35,818 nucleotides of DNA, from contig DBYG01000013.1 in the NCBI GenBank assembly GCA_002310175.1, positions 1 to 35,818 on the forward strand, read 5' to 3'. The notes below the pieces were generated by a model. It made no database searches, had not been told where the DNA came from, and saw only the letters and a list, made by a program, of their open reading frames with translations. A program made the position numbers and the translations under genes. Positions 24,043 to 33,017 of this stretch are shown here, piece after piece (the stretch's first letter is position 1; every line of letters begins with the position of its first letter). The DNA comes from Bacteroidales bacterium UBA1192. GTDB taxonomy: Bacteria; Bacteroidota; Bacteroidia; Bacteroidales; Bacteroidaceae.

Positions 24043-24969
24043 TTAAAGTGTACCGTTCACGGCACGGATGAATATATCGTTCATACTGGGAATAATCTCC
24101 TGGAATGAGCGCAGGTTTACATTCTCGTTGAGTGCTCCTATCACGGGGCGTATGTCGGAGTCATCGGCTATATGTATCTTCTGCTGTGTATAGCCGCCTA
24201 TCAGTCCCTCGGAATCACCTATGAGAGTGGCCTTGCCGGTTAGTGAACTGATAAACTGATCCCTGTCACCGCTGTAGATCACCTGGAAGGTGTTTCCTCC
24301 TGCCTTGCGCCGGATCTCCTCCACTGGACCGGACAGTATGTTGTGGGATTTGTTGATGAGAGTGATGTCATCACATATCTCCTCTACTGATTCCATGTTG
24401 TGGGTGGAGAATATGACTGTGGCTCCGCGGTCACGAAGGCCGAGTATCTCCTCCTTGAGCAGGTTCTGGTTGATAGGGTCGAATCCGGAGAACGGCTCGT
24501 CAAAGATGAGCAGCTTGGGCTCATGCACCACAGTGGCTATGAACTGCACTTTCTGGGCCATACCCTTGGACAGGTCCTCCACTTTCTTGTCCCACCACTC
24601 GATGATACCGAGCCTGTCAAACCATTGACGCAGTTTGTCTATGGCTTCAAAACGGGCCATACCGCGCATACGGGCGAAGAAAACGGCCTGTTCACCTACC
24701 TTCATTTTCTTGTAGAGTCCACGCTCCTCGGGCATATAACCTATCTGGTAAATGTCATCTGAGGTTATCTCATGATTCTCGAACCATACCTTTCCGCAGT
24801 CAGGGATGGTCATGTGGTTCACAACGCGGATTAGTGTGGTCTTGCCTGCTCCGTTGGGGCCCAAAAGACCGTAGATGGAGCCGCGCGGGACCTCCATTGA
24901 CACATCGTCAAGAGCCTTGTGCCCGGTGTATGTCTTGGACACGTTCTCTATTTTCAGAATTGGATCCAT
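24043..24969 (-). CDS. NatA-like ABC transporter ATP-binding protein
   Basis: A 308-residue ATPase with Walker A GPNGAGKT at 37-44, signature LSKGMAQK at 133-140, Walker B LLIFDEP at 153-159 and an H-loop in STHNMESVEE (about 194-203). The C-terminal 90 residues (about 215-308) are the DUF4162-type extension common in ATPases paired with ABC-2 permeases. It partners the NatB-like permease just downstream. It could in principle also serve the ATPase-less ABC-2 pair at 10256-12723, though nothing in the sequence supports that. Confidence 0.92.
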   Translation of the reverse strand: MDPILKIENVSKTYTGHKALDDVSMEVPRGSIYGLLGPNGAGKTTLIRVVNHMTIPDCGKVWFENHEITSDDIYQIGYMPEERGLYKKMKVGEQAVFFARMRGMARFEAIDKLRQWFDRLGIIEWWDKKVEDLSKGMAQKVQFIATVVHEPKLLIFDEPFSGFDPINQNLLKEEILGLRDRGATVIFSTHNMESVEEICDDITLINKSHNILSGPVEEIRRKAGGNTFQVIYSGDRDQFISSLTGKATLIGDSEGLIGGYTQQKIHIADDSDIRPVIGALNENVNLRSFQEIIPSMNDIFIRAVNGTL

Positions 24970-25002
24970 TGTCGTTTTGTCTGTCAGCTGTTAGTTATCC
25001 TG

Positions 25003-25662
25003 TTATTTCTTCTTTCTTGTGAACACGTTTTCAAATATGATTTCCGCAATCTTTTTCTCACCCTCCTCATTGGGATGGATGGTGTCTGGGAAATACTGAC
25101 GCTTGCCCTGGAACGGGGTGTTGAGGTCAATGAGCGGAAGGTCCTCCTCCTGAGCCACTTCCCTGATGTAGGGAATCACGCCGTTGTATATGACGCTGTC
25201 ATTGATGTTCCATGCATTACCCATAGCCGGAACAGGAAGGCAGAGCCAGATCTTCGGTTTGGAGGGCAGTGCACGGAAGGATGCTATCAGAGTCTTGAGG
25301 TCCTGCTTGAAGTGCCCGCTCTCCTTCCAGTTGTAGGGCTTGCTGTCATTGGTGCCTAACTTGATGGTCACTATCTGGGGATTGAACTCCAGAGCATCCT
25401 TGTAGGCCTGCTCGTTCATGTAGGGCATATCCGTCCCGGTCATGGTGGTGGTGCCGCTCACTCCGAAATTGCGGACGTCATATTTATCACCCAGCATGGA
25501 GGAGAGGACACCGGGATAGGCGTCGTGAAGACGGTCTTTGATTCCATGACCGTATGTGATGCTGTCCCCTACGCAAGCTACTCTCACAGGCTCCTTCTTA
25601 CAAGAGGAGAATGCCAGCACTACGACTGACAGGATAATGATCAGATTCTTTTTCATAGTCAT
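25003..25662 (-). CDS. SGNH/GDSL-family hydrolase lipoprotein
   Basis: A 219-residue lipoprotein (lipobox FSSC, Cys21) with a GDSL/SGNH hydrolase fold. Block I GDSITYGHG gives Ser34, the GVSGTTT glycine of block II follows, TIKLGTNDS is block III with the Asn, and DTIHPN is block V with catalytic Asp193 and His196. The family covers acetyl-xylan, sialate and lipid esterases; the substrate is not predictable here. Two starts are possible, at 25662 directly after the upstream stop (TAAATG) or at 25656 (MKKN), which gives a more normal signal peptide. Confidence 0.88.
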   Translation of the reverse strand: MTMKKNLIIILSVVVLAFSSCKKEPVRVACVGDSITYGHGIKDRLHDAYPGVLSSMLGDKYDVRNFGVSGTTTMTGTDMPYMNEQAYKDALEFNPQIVTIKLGTNDSKPYNWKESGHFKQDLKTLIASFRALPSKPKIWLCLPVPAMGNAWNINDSVIYNGVIPYIREVAQEEDLPLIDLNTPFQGKRQYFPDTIHPNEEGEKKIAEIIFENVFTRKKK

Positions 25663-26742
25663 TTAAAGGTTATTGTTTTCCAGTTGATGTTTTATGCTCT
25701 CAGTGTGAAGTATCTCAAACAGGGCACGCACGAATTCCTCGTCCAACCCGTATTTTCTTCCTTCCTCAATCATGTCATCGGCCAATGACTTGTACCGTTC
25801 CGGCTGAAGTACGGCAAGATTGCGCAGACGCTTCATATCGCCCACCTTGTCCGAAGCCCTGAGCCGGGCCGCTACCAGCTCCACTATCCTGAGGTCAGTC
25901 TGCTCTATGTTCTCCCTGTATGGCTTGAGTATCTCCAGGTCCTCCTTCACGGTGTCCCTGTGTAACGATAGAGTGTGGAGAAGCTCCTTGAGCCGGGCAG
26001 GGGTGATCTGCTGTGCGGAGTCACTCAGCGCGTGTTCCGGATCATTATGAACCTCAATGAAGAGTCCGTCAGCTTTCATGTCGAGGGCCTTACGTGCCAA
26101 TGGCGGAACCAGGCTGCTGTTGCCGGCCATGTGGCTTGGGTCACACAGGATGGTCAGTCCGGGGATGCGACGGCGCAGCTCTACCGGAATCTGCCATTGT
26201 GGGGAGTAACGGTACAGCCTTTCATCATGAACGCTGAATCCGCGATGTATGGCTGCCAGACGGGTAAGTCCAGCTCCGTAAAGCCTTTCAAACGCTCCTA
26301 TCCACAGTTCCAGCTCGGTGTTGATGGGGTTCTTGACCATCACGGGGATATTGACACCCCTTAGGGAATCAGCTATCTCTTGTACAGCGAAGGGACTGGT
26401 GGTGGTGCGTGCCCCTATCCAGAACATGTCTATTCCGGCTTTGAGGGCAGATTCCACATGACGGGCGTTGGCCACCTCGGTCATAACGTTCATTCCAGTC
26501 TCTGACTTGACCGTCCTGAGCCATTCGAGAGCCTTTTCCCCCCATCCTTCGAAATTGCCCGGCCGGGTACGTGGTTTCCAGGCTCCTGCCCGGAAATTGC
26601 GGACTCCCATGGCGGAGAGTGAGCGGGCGCAATCGAGAACCTGCTGCTCTGATTCAGCGCTGCAGGGACCCGCTACCAGGATGAAATCCAGGGTCTTGCT
26701 GTCAAGCTCTCTTATCTCTTCTGTTTTTATCATCATAGACAA
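25663..26742 (-). CDS. DAHP synthase / chorismate mutase fusion
   Basis: A 359-residue bifunctional enzyme at both ends of aromatic amino-acid synthesis. Residues about 15-255 are the class I beta-type DAHP synthase, with VAGPCSAES, RAGAWKPRTRPGNFEG, MTEVANARH, WIGARTTTSPF, VMVKNP and CDPSHMAG motifs; they condense erythrose 4-phosphate and PEP. Residues about 265-350 are an AroQ-type chorismate mutase, with ILKPYRENIEQTDLRIVELV and RLRASDKVGDMK. This order is typical of Bacteroidota, where the mutase part can act as the feedback sensor. The start overlaps the recQ 3' end by 41 bases; a start at 26733 would shorten this to 32. Confidence 0.93.
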   Translation of the reverse strand: MSMMIKTEEIRELDSKTLDFILVAGPCSAESEQQVLDCARSLSAMGVRNFRAGAWKPRTRPGNFEGWGEKALEWLRTVKSETGMNVMTEVANARHVESALKAGIDMFWIGARTTTSPFAVQEIADSLRGVNIPVMVKNPINTELELWIGAFERLYGAGLTRLAAIHRGFSVHDERLYRYSPQWQIPVELRRRIPGLTILCDPSHMAGNSSLVPPLARKALDMKADGLFIEVHNDPEHALSDSAQQITPARLKELLHTLSLHRDTVKEDLEILKPYRENIEQTDLRIVELVAARLRASDKVGDMKRLRNLAVLQPERYKSLADDMIEEGRKYGLDEEFVRALFEILHTESIKHQLENNNL

Positions 26743-28618
26743 TAATGTTTCCGTTTTCTATTTTCACTATGCCTTCATCGGCCAGGGTGCGGAGAACCGT
26801 GTCAATCTTCTCCCTGGAGTAGGGCAGGGAATATACCTCACGGGGGTCAGCGTGCTGCTCAAGGCACTCGGACAGTGAACGGGCAATCCGGGCTTCTTCT
26901 GCGCGTGTCATGCCGGCGGAGGTTTTCTCAAGACACAGGTCACAGCATCCGCAGGGCTCTTCCTGATGTTCTCCGAAGTATTTGAGCAACATGGCGCTAC
27001 GGCATCCTGTGGTGCGGGTCACATACTCCATCATTGCCCCTGTGCGCTTCCTGAATTCCTCACGGCGGGCACTATAGACTTCAGGGTCAAACCAGAGCAT
27101 ATCCTTGTCCACACGTGCCCTGGTCCATGTTATGAGCGGAGTCCTGCGTTCAGGGACATAACGGACCACTCCCTGGCTCTGCAGGTTGGTGAGTGTCGTG
27201 TATAGCGTATGGCGGTCAATCCCCGTAAGGGTGCAGATGTACTGTTCGTCAATGAATGAGTAATCAGTGAAGATCCCGCTGTAATGACGCAGGATGACAT
27301 TCATTACCTGTTCAGTGAGCTTGTCCTGGTGAATGAGGTACAGTTCGTCACGTGATGCTGTGAAAAGGATTCTGGCGGAAAAATCCGTATCCTCAGAGTA
27401 TTCTATGTAACCCAGCCGGGTGAGGATGCGCAGGGCACTGTCAGTGGGTATGGCCGGAAGTGAGAAATGCTGGCAGAACTCACCGAGAGAGAAGTCGAAT
27501 GAGCAGCCTTGACCGTCACCGACCGCCATCTCATGCCAGAATGCCAGCTTCTCATAGACATCCCTGATGAACTGCTCCTTGGGAAAATTGTCCGATATAC
27601 GTTTTGCAATGGTCCTTTTGTCACCGGGCGAGTGAAGAAGGACGGCGTAGGAACGTTTCCCGTCACGTCCGGCCCGTCCGGCCTCCTGATAGTAGGCCTC
27701 TATGGAGTTGGGGATATCCATGTGTACCACTGTCCTGACGTCCGGCTTGTCTATTCCCATACCGAATGCGTTGGTGGCCACTACTATGCGGTAACGGCCC
27801 TCAGTCCACGCTTTCTGCCGCTCGTCCTTGAGTATGGGGTCTAAACCGGCATGATAGAACACCGATGGTATGTGGTGAGCGTTCAGCCAGTCAGCCACCT
27901 CCTTGGTTTTCCGTCTGTTACTGACATAGACTATGCCGGAGCCTGGAACCTTGTCCAGAATGTGGCGGAGCTCCTCCAGCTTGTTGTCAGTGGACCGGAC
28001 CACGTATGAAAGATTCTCCCGGTAGAAACTCATGGTTATGACATTCTTCCGTTCGAATCCCAGCTTATCCTGAATGTCATCGGCCACACGGGGCGTTGCT
28101 GTGGCGGTGAGTGCGAGTACCGGTACTCCCGGAAGCATCTTGCGTATCTCTGCTATCTGGAGGTATGACGGGCGGAAATCATATCCCCATTGGGAAATGC
28201 AGTGGGATTCATCGACCGTGATGAGATTGATCCGGAGGTGCTTGAGCTTGGTCCTGAAGAGTTCCGACGATAGCCGTTCAGGCGATATGTACAGGAACTT
28301 GTAACCTCCGAATATGCAGTTCTCCATGACTGTGATTATCTCCTCACGGCTCATGCCTGTCTGGATGGAGGCGGCTTTTACGCCGTTGTTCCTCAATATG
28401 CGGACCTGGTCCTTCATCAGGGCAATGAGCGGTGAGATCACAAGGCATACCCCTTCCCTGGAAAGAGCCGGAACCTGAAACGTGATGCTCTTCCCTCCTC
28501 CGGTGGGCATGAGCCCCAGGGTGTCACGGCCGCTGCCTATGCTTTCAATAATCTGTTCCTGCACACCGCGGAAACTGTCATAGCCCCAATAGTGTTTCAG
28601 TATCTCGCGGTATGTCAT
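26702..28618 (-). CDS. recQ: RecQ-family ATP-dependent DNA helicase
   Basis: A 638-residue 3'-5' helicase. It contains the RecQ Walker A PTGGGKS (38-44), the DESH Walker B box (136-139) within TVDESHCISQWGYDFRP, motif V-VI region TNAFGMGIDKPDVRTVVH and QEAGRAGRDG, then the RQC region. Four zinc ligands are visible: Cys539, Cys556, Cys559 and Cys562, with a fifth cysteine at 558. A clear HRDC domain is not seen; about 76 residues follow the last cysteine. It lies 13 bp after recJ, so helicase and 5'-3' exonuclease, which act together in RecF-pathway end resection, are probably made from one transcript. Confidence 0.95.
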   Translation of the reverse strand: MTYREILKHYWGYDSFRGVQEQIIESIGSGRDTLGLMPTGGGKSITFQVPALSREGVCLVISPLIALMKDQVRILRNNGVKAASIQTGMSREEIITVMENCIFGGYKFLYISPERLSSELFRTKLKHLRINLITVDESHCISQWGYDFRPSYLQIAEIRKMLPGVPVLALTATATPRVADDIQDKLGFERKNVITMSFYRENLSYVVRSTDNKLEELRHILDKVPGSGIVYVSNRRKTKEVADWLNAHHIPSVFYHAGLDPILKDERQKAWTEGRYRIVVATNAFGMGIDKPDVRTVVHMDIPNSIEAYYQEAGRAGRDGKRSYAVLLHSPGDKRTIAKRISDNFPKEQFIRDVYEKLAFWHEMAVGDGQGCSFDFSLGEFCQHFSLPAIPTDSALRILTRLGYIEYSEDTDFSARILFTASRDELYLIHQDKLTEQVMNVILRHYSGIFTDYSFIDEQYICTLTGIDRHTLYTTLTNLQSQGVVRYVPERRTPLITWTRARVDKDMLWFDPEVYSARREEFRKRTGAMMEYVTRTTGCRSAMLLKYFGEHQEEPCGCCDLCLEKTSAGMTRAEEARIARSLSECLEQHADPREVYSLPYSREKIDTVLRTLADEGIVKIENGNIIVYDDKNRRDKRA

Positions 28619-28631
28619 AGTCCGGTTACCC

Positions 28632-30365
28632 TTACGCTTTGGTGTCAGGCTGGTTAGGTTTGATACTCTCTATCTGGAGCAGAATATCCCCAGCCTTGAA
28701 GTTGTTCTCCTCAATGGAATAGCATATATCGAATGACCGTTTGGTCTTGATGTATTTCTCGTGCTCACTCTGTCCGAATGCTATACCGTTGAGAGGATGT
28801 CCGCTCTTGCTGTCTATGAGCTCCAGCTTGATGTGCTCGTGTCCCCGGCCCACCACCTTGCTGGTGCCGTAGTCATAGACGTTCCTTGTGGAGAATATGG
28901 GCTTTTCGTTATCCGGTCCGAAGGGCTGGAATTTCTTGAGGTCCTTGAAGAACTTGGGTGTTATGTCCTTGAAGTCCAGTTCGGCATCTATGTCTATAGT
29001 GGCTTCGGTCTGATCCGGTTCAATATGCAAGGCCACATACTCCTCAAAACGGCGTTTGAACTCCTCGACGTTCTCCACCCTGAGCGAAAGGCCTGCGGCG
29101 TATGTGTGTCCCCCGAAGTTCTCCAGAAGGTCTTTGCAGCTCTCTATGGCCTTGTAAACATCAAATCCCGATACTGAGCGGGCGGAGCCTGTGGCCATAT
29201 TCCCGGTCTTGGTCAACACAACGGCCGGTTTGTAGAACACTTCCGTCAGACGGGAGGCCACAATGCCTATCACACCCCGTTTCCAATTCTCGTTGTAGAG
29301 AACTATGGAGTGCATGTCTCCTCTGTGCTGGAGGCTTTTCACTATGACATTGGCCTCTTCGGTTATCTCCTTGTCGTCCTTCTTGCGGTCATCGTTTTCC
29401 TGGTCTATGCGTGCAGCCAGTTCAAGTGCATGCTGATAGTTCTTCTCCACAAGCAGGTCCACGGCTTTCTTTCCGCTGCTCATGCGTCCCGCAGCATTGA
29501 GGCGCGGACCTATCTTGAACACAATATCGTTAATGGTCAGATTCTTGTCACCCAGCTTGCATACCTGAATGATAGCTTTAAGACCCGTGCACGGTTTGGT
29601 GTTGAGCTGCTCCAGACCGTAATGGGTCAGCACACGGTTCTCGCCCATTATGGGCACTATGTCCGATGCGGTGCTCACGGCCACAAGGTCCAGACTGGGC
29701 AGCAGCTCGCTGAAAGGTATGCCGTTGTCAAGAGCGTATGCCTGCATGAGTTTGAATCCCACACCGCATCCTGAAAGATGCTTGAAAGGATATGTGGAGT
29801 CAAAACGCTTGGCGTTCAGGATGGCTACTGCGGGAGGAAGCTCGTCATCCGGCACATGATGGTCACAGACAATGAAATCAATGCCTTTATCCTTGGCATA
29901 CTTGATTTCCTGAATGGCCTTTATGCCGCAGTCAAGCACGATTACCAGCTTGACGCCAGTCTCATAGGCGTAATCCACACCTTGCTCCGACACTCCGTAA
30001 CCCTCGTTGTAACGGTCCGGAATGTAGTAATCCAGATTGTCGTAATCCCTTTTGAGGAAATTATAGACCAACGCTACGGCAGTGGTACCGTCCACGTCAT
30101 AATCGCCGTAAACCAGAATGCGTTCTCCACGCTCAATCGCACTGTTTATACGTGCCACAGCCTTGTCCATGTCCTCCATGAGCCAAGGGTCAAGCAGCTC
30201 GTTCAGCTGCGGATTGAAGAATTTCTGTACTTCGGCTTTACTTCTTATGCCTCTCTGTATGAGCAGTCGGCAGAGTATGGGGCTTATTCCCGTGGCTCTT
30301 GACAGCTCACTGGCTTCCTCGGAAAGCTCTTGTGTGGGAGGCTGATAGTTCCATCTGAAGTTCAT
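28632..30365 (-). CDS. recJ: Single-stranded-DNA-specific exonuclease RecJ
   Basis: A 577-residue DHH-superfamily nuclease of normal RecJ length. Catalytic motifs are GDYDVDG (87-93), DCG (145-147) and CDHH (167-170), followed by the DHHA1 motif region NAAGRMSSG and the later GGHTYAAGLSL. The C-terminal OB-like domain (about 465-565) includes KFQPFGPDNEKPIF. RecJ degrades single-stranded DNA 5' to 3' in recombination and mismatch and base-excision repair. It is the first gene of the minus-strand series, with a promoter about 100 bp upstream. Confidence 0.96.
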   Translation of the reverse strand: MNFRWNYQPPTQELSEEASELSRATGISPILCRLLIQRGIRSKAEVQKFFNPQLNELLDPWLMEDMDKAVARINSAIERGERILVYGDYDVDGTTAVALVYNFLKRDYDNLDYYIPDRYNEGYGVSEQGVDYAYETGVKLVIVLDCGIKAIQEIKYAKDKGIDFIVCDHHVPDDELPPAVAILNAKRFDSTYPFKHLSGCGVGFKLMQAYALDNGIPFSELLPSLDLVAVSTASDIVPIMGENRVLTHYGLEQLNTKPCTGLKAIIQVCKLGDKNLTINDIVFKIGPRLNAAGRMSSGKKAVDLLVEKNYQHALELAARIDQENDDRKKDDKEITEEANVIVKSLQHRGDMHSIVLYNENWKRGVIGIVASRLTEVFYKPAVVLTKTGNMATGSARSVSGFDVYKAIESCKDLLENFGGHTYAAGLSLRVENVEEFKRRFEEYVALHIEPDQTEATIDIDAELDFKDITPKFFKDLKKFQPFGPDNEKPIFSTRNVYDYGTSKVVGRGHEHIKLELIDSKSGHPLNGIAFGQSEHEKYIKTKRSFDICYSIEENNFKAGDILLQIESIKPNQPDTKA

Positions 30366-30473
30366 TATTTATATTATTTTCTACTTTATTCATATTGAGT
30401 GTTATAGGTGGACTATCATGCTTCCGGGAAAAACAGCTTGGAGGCAGGTGAGAGTCCGGTTTGTTCCAAACTG
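30366..30473 (-). other. Long recJ leader with possible closing stem
   Basis: The recJ promoter implies a leader of about 100 nt, much longer than the others in this window. On the minus strand GGACT (30457-30453) can pair with AGTCC (30414-30410), enclosing about 38 nt with CCTCC and a TTCCCGGAA palindrome. Nothing matches a riboswitch I know. No credible gene lies here. Confidence 0.35.
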
Positions 30474-30504
30474 CAAATATATGGAACGCTTTTCTTTTTA
30501 TCAA
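30474..30504 (-). promoter_or_regulatory. Promoter of the recJ operon
   Basis: On the minus strand TTGA (30504-30501) and TATATTTG (30481-30474) are separated by 19 bp, matching the Bacteroidota -33 and -7 elements with one mismatch in the first. Confidence 0.65.
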
Positions 30505-30589
30505 GAGGTACGCGTAATTAAAAGTGAGTATTTTATATTTATTATACATTCAGGGAAACCGGTCTCTCATTACTTTTTCCGTTATGTGC

Positions 30590-30632
30590 GTAAAGAAAGA
30601 CGGCAGAGGCGTGTGAATAAGCCTCTGCCGTC
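30590..30632 (-). terminator. Rho-independent terminator of the C1 peptidase gene
   Basis: A perfect 12-bp stem (30632-30621 with 30610-30599, GACGGCAGAGGC on both strands) closes a 10-nt loop and is followed on the minus strand by TTTCTTTA. It lies 28 bp after the peptidase stop and separates that gene from the recJ promoter. Confidence 0.88.
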
Positions 30633-30660
30633 ATGACATCTTTATGTTAACCTCAAACGT

Positions 30661-31800
30661 TTACTTTATGCCAAGCTTCTTCCTGATATCCTTGGGCAGG
30701 GCATCCTTATGGACCAGGATGTTCATGGTCTTGTAAGCCACGTATGCATCGCTTGCGTACCATATACCGTTGTTGCCGGCTGTGGTGTTCCATGAGTTCT
30801 TGACCATGAAGTACTCCTTGCCGTTCTGGTCCTTGGCTATACCGAATATCTGCATCCCGTGGTCATCGGTGGTCTCCCAGTTGTCATAACCCTCCTGACG
30901 CAGTTCCTGGGTGATTTCCTTCTCCTCGCCGGGCTCACGCAGTATCTTGTTCTCCTTGTCATCATCCGATGGAATTACGCAAACGGCGGGCTTGGAACGC
31001 AGGAATCCCGTCTCGGACACATCGGCACCCCATGCGAATGTGTAGCCGGTCTTGATGGCGTTGTGCATCACGGCCATGAACTCGTCAAGCGGCAGGTTGT
31101 AGGAGAGCCCCCAGCGCCAGTTATCCTGGATCTCAATCACAAACTGCTCATAGAAAGGGTGGTGAGTGTATGATGTCAGGGAAACGTAGTCATCCATATT
31201 GAGGCCCAGTGACTGAGCGTATGACTGTGGAGTGTACTCCTTGCCGTTGTAAGTGAATTTCTCGGGGCACTCGCCTATATAGGCATCATATATTCCGGAG
31301 AACCCTTTCTGCCATACATCGGTCAGTTTCTTGAGGCTGCCCTTGGCCAACGCGTCCACGTAAGCCTTGGCCACAGCGGTGAGCTCGGTATGGTTGATGC
31401 GGTCACTCTTGTACATGATTCCGGGCATAACCTCCTGAGGAACCATTCCGTAGTTCTTCCAGCAATATACTACGTCATAGAAACTACCGCCCTGAGCGAA
31501 CTCAATGTCACCGTGAAGGCGTACTGCAGCCTTTGCACGGTCCTCCATAGTCTTGTGAACCACGAACATCTCAGCCAGATCATGCTCTCCCTTGCCCAGA
31601 CGGAGCAACTCGGACTCAAAGAAACCGATTGATGAGAATGACCAGCATGTGCCTGAATTGGCCTGATCCTTAACCGGAGTGATGGCCAATGAATCAACAG
31701 TCGTGAATACATAGCCCTTGGGCGCATCCTTCTTCTCGTCCTGGGCTGAAACTCCAGCACATACAAGTGCTGACAAAGCAATGATGAATATCTTTTTCAT
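30661..31800 (-). CDS. Exported C1-family (bleomycin-hydrolase-like) cysteine peptidase
   Basis: A 379-residue papain-clan peptidase with a signal peptide ending at VSAQ (residue 20). The catalytic residues are visible: Gln46 (VKDQ), Cys52 in SGTCWSFSS, His314 in DDHGMQIFG and Asn335 in VKNSWN. The long insert between Cys and His and the DDHGM motif fit the PepC/bleomycin hydrolase branch rather than true papains. There is no propeptide between signal and core, so it may be active when secreted, probably in the periplasm as an aminopeptidase. It has its own promoter and terminator, so it is a single-gene unit. Confidence 0.93.
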   Translation of the reverse strand: MKKIFIIALSALVCAGVSAQDEKKDAPKGYVFTTVDSLAITPVKDQANSGTCWSFSSIGFFESELLRLGKGEHDLAEMFVVHKTMEDRAKAAVRLHGDIEFAQGGSFYDVVYCWKNYGMVPQEVMPGIMYKSDRINHTELTAVAKAYVDALAKGSLKKLTDVWQKGFSGIYDAYIGECPEKFTYNGKEYTPQSYAQSLGLNMDDYVSLTSYTHHPFYEQFVIEIQDNWRWGLSYNLPLDEFMAVMHNAIKTGYTFAWGADVSETGFLRSKPAVCVIPSDDDKENKILREPGEEKEITQELRQEGYDNWETTDDHGMQIFGIAKDQNGKEYFMVKNSWNTTAGNNGIWYASDAYVAYKTMNILVHKDALPKDIRKKLGIK

Positions 31801-31833
31801 ACTTATAAATGATTATTTGCCGTTTAGGGATGC

Positions 31834-31864
31834 CAAAATTATTCTTTTTGCGTCATTTATCAAA
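31834..31864 (-). promoter_or_regulatory. Promoter of the C1 peptidase gene
   Basis: On the minus strand TTTG (31864-31861) and TAATTTTG (31841-31834) are separated by 19 bp, a full consensus Bacteroidota promoter, 33 bp before the start codon. Confidence 0.8.
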
Positions 31865-31909
31865 GTTTATAGCCCGAAAAACGCTATATTCGCGGAAATT
31901 CTGAAGCTG

Positions 31910-33013
31910 ATGCTTTATACTTCATATAGTGACAGGAATATTCTGATAAGAACCGGCAGGTGGATACAGGACGGCTCTCCGGATTGTGCCGAATCTTTTG
32001 CAATTCTGTCCCTTGCGGATACGCTTATGCCGTTTGACAGGCAGCTGGAAGTGCTCCTGGATAATCTCAACAAAGTGATTGAGGATGGTGGAACTCCTGT
32101 CCTGATGCGCTTCTTTCTGAGTGATCCCGCCAATCAGACGGAGGCTCTGCGTGAACGTCTTGTATTTGACTGCCCGGTATCGGTTATCGGCCAGGCTCCG
32201 CTTAACGGCACCAAGATAGCCGCGATGGTGTGGTGCCGACGGAGTGCCGCAATCCGCCGCGTAGGGGATCGTATGCATAAGGTTACCGAAAGGGGTATTG
32301 ATGAGTACTGGTTCACGGGTGGTCTGTCAGACAGTGACGGATCGTACAATCAGACCGTCGCACTGCTTGATGAACTCAGCTGCGGACTGGAATCCCAGGG
32401 ACTTGCGCTGCAGGACGACTGTATGCGTACCTGGCTCTTTGTCCAGAACATAGATGTCAATTACAAGGGTGTGGTCGATGGCCGCAATGAGGTATTTGAC
32501 CGTCACGGACTTACTCCCGATACTCACTTCATTGCCAGCACCGGCATAGAGGGACGTACAGCCCGCTGCCGCAATAAAGTCATGCTTGACGCCGTGGCCG
32601 TCAAGGGTCCCGGCGTAGTGGTGAAATATATTCACGGCGAGAGTCACCTGAACCGTACATCCGAGTATGGAGTAAGGTTTGAGCGCGGAACCGTGGTTGA
32701 GTATCCGGACCGCAGACACGTGTATATATCAGGTACCGCAAGCATCGATAATAAAGGCCGGATACTCCATGAGGGAGATATCGTGAGCCAGACCAACCGC
32801 ATGATTGAGAATGTAGGTGTACTGTTGGAGGAAGGCGGATGCGGATTCCCTCAGGTGGGCGCAATGATAGTTTACCTAAGGGATATTGCTGACTATTCGG
32901 CTGTTAAGAAATTATGTGACACTCGATTTCCCGATTGCCCCCGTATCATAGTGCAGGCTCCGGTCTGCCGTCCGGGCTGGCTGGTGGAGATGGAGTGCAT
33001 GGCAATATACTGA
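31910..33013 (+). CDS. RidA/YjgF superfamily protein, chorismatase-like
   Basis: A 367-residue protein ending in a RidA-like domain (about 225-367), with HVYISGTASIDNKGRILHEGD and FPQVGAMIVYLRD typical of the YjgF/UK114 fold. The N-terminal 220 residues resemble the extra domain of FkbO/Hyg5-type chorismatases and their uncharacterised relatives, including TWLFVQNID and FIASTGIEGRT. The start at 31910 is chosen because earlier in-frame codons would run through the divergent peptidase promoter. A weak -7 box (TATATTCG, 31885-31892) precedes it. It sits four bases before the asparaginase gene. The reaction is unknown; imine hydrolysis or chorismate hydrolysis are both possible. Confidence 0.78.
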   Translation: MLYTSYSDRNILIRTGRWIQDGSPDCAESFAILSLADTLMPFDRQLEVLLDNLNKVIEDGGTPVLMRFFLSDPANQTEALRERLVFDCPVSVIGQAPLNGTKIAAMVWCRRSAAIRRVGDRMHKVTERGIDEYWFTGGLSDSDGSYNQTVALLDELSCGLESQGLALQDDCMRTWLFVQNIDVNYKGVVDGRNEVFDRHGLTPDTHFIASTGIEGRTARCRNKVMLDAVAVKGPGVVVKYIHGESHLNRTSEYGVRFERGTVVEYPDRRHVYISGTASIDNKGRILHEGDIVSQTNRMIENVGVLLEEGGCGFPQVGAMIVYLRDIADYSAVKKLCDTRFPDCPRIIVQAPVCRPGWLVEMECMAIY

Positions 33014-33017
33014 TATC

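Noticed and set aside
24400..24762. Open reading frame of 120 codons opposite the NatA-like ATPase
   Set aside because: Antisense to Walker B and signature motifs of a clear gene; no independent signal.
30420..30460. GGTGAGAGTCCGG on the plus strand as a second cobalamin riboswitch
   Set aside because: Only this short string resembles the aptamer; the B12 box and other conserved elements are missing, and no plus-strand gene follows.
30599..30632. Palindrome considered as a mobile repeat or operator
   Set aside because: Position 28 bp after a stop codon and the following T-rich tract make it a standard terminator.
30418..30636. 72-codon open frame between recJ and the C1 peptidase gene
   Set aside because: It runs backwards through the recJ promoter and into the terminator stem of the peptidase gene, and has a composition unlike the neighbours.
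31718..31909. N-terminal extension of the RidA-like protein
   Set aside because: It would overlap the 5' end and promoter of the divergent peptidase gene, and its residues show no domain similarity.
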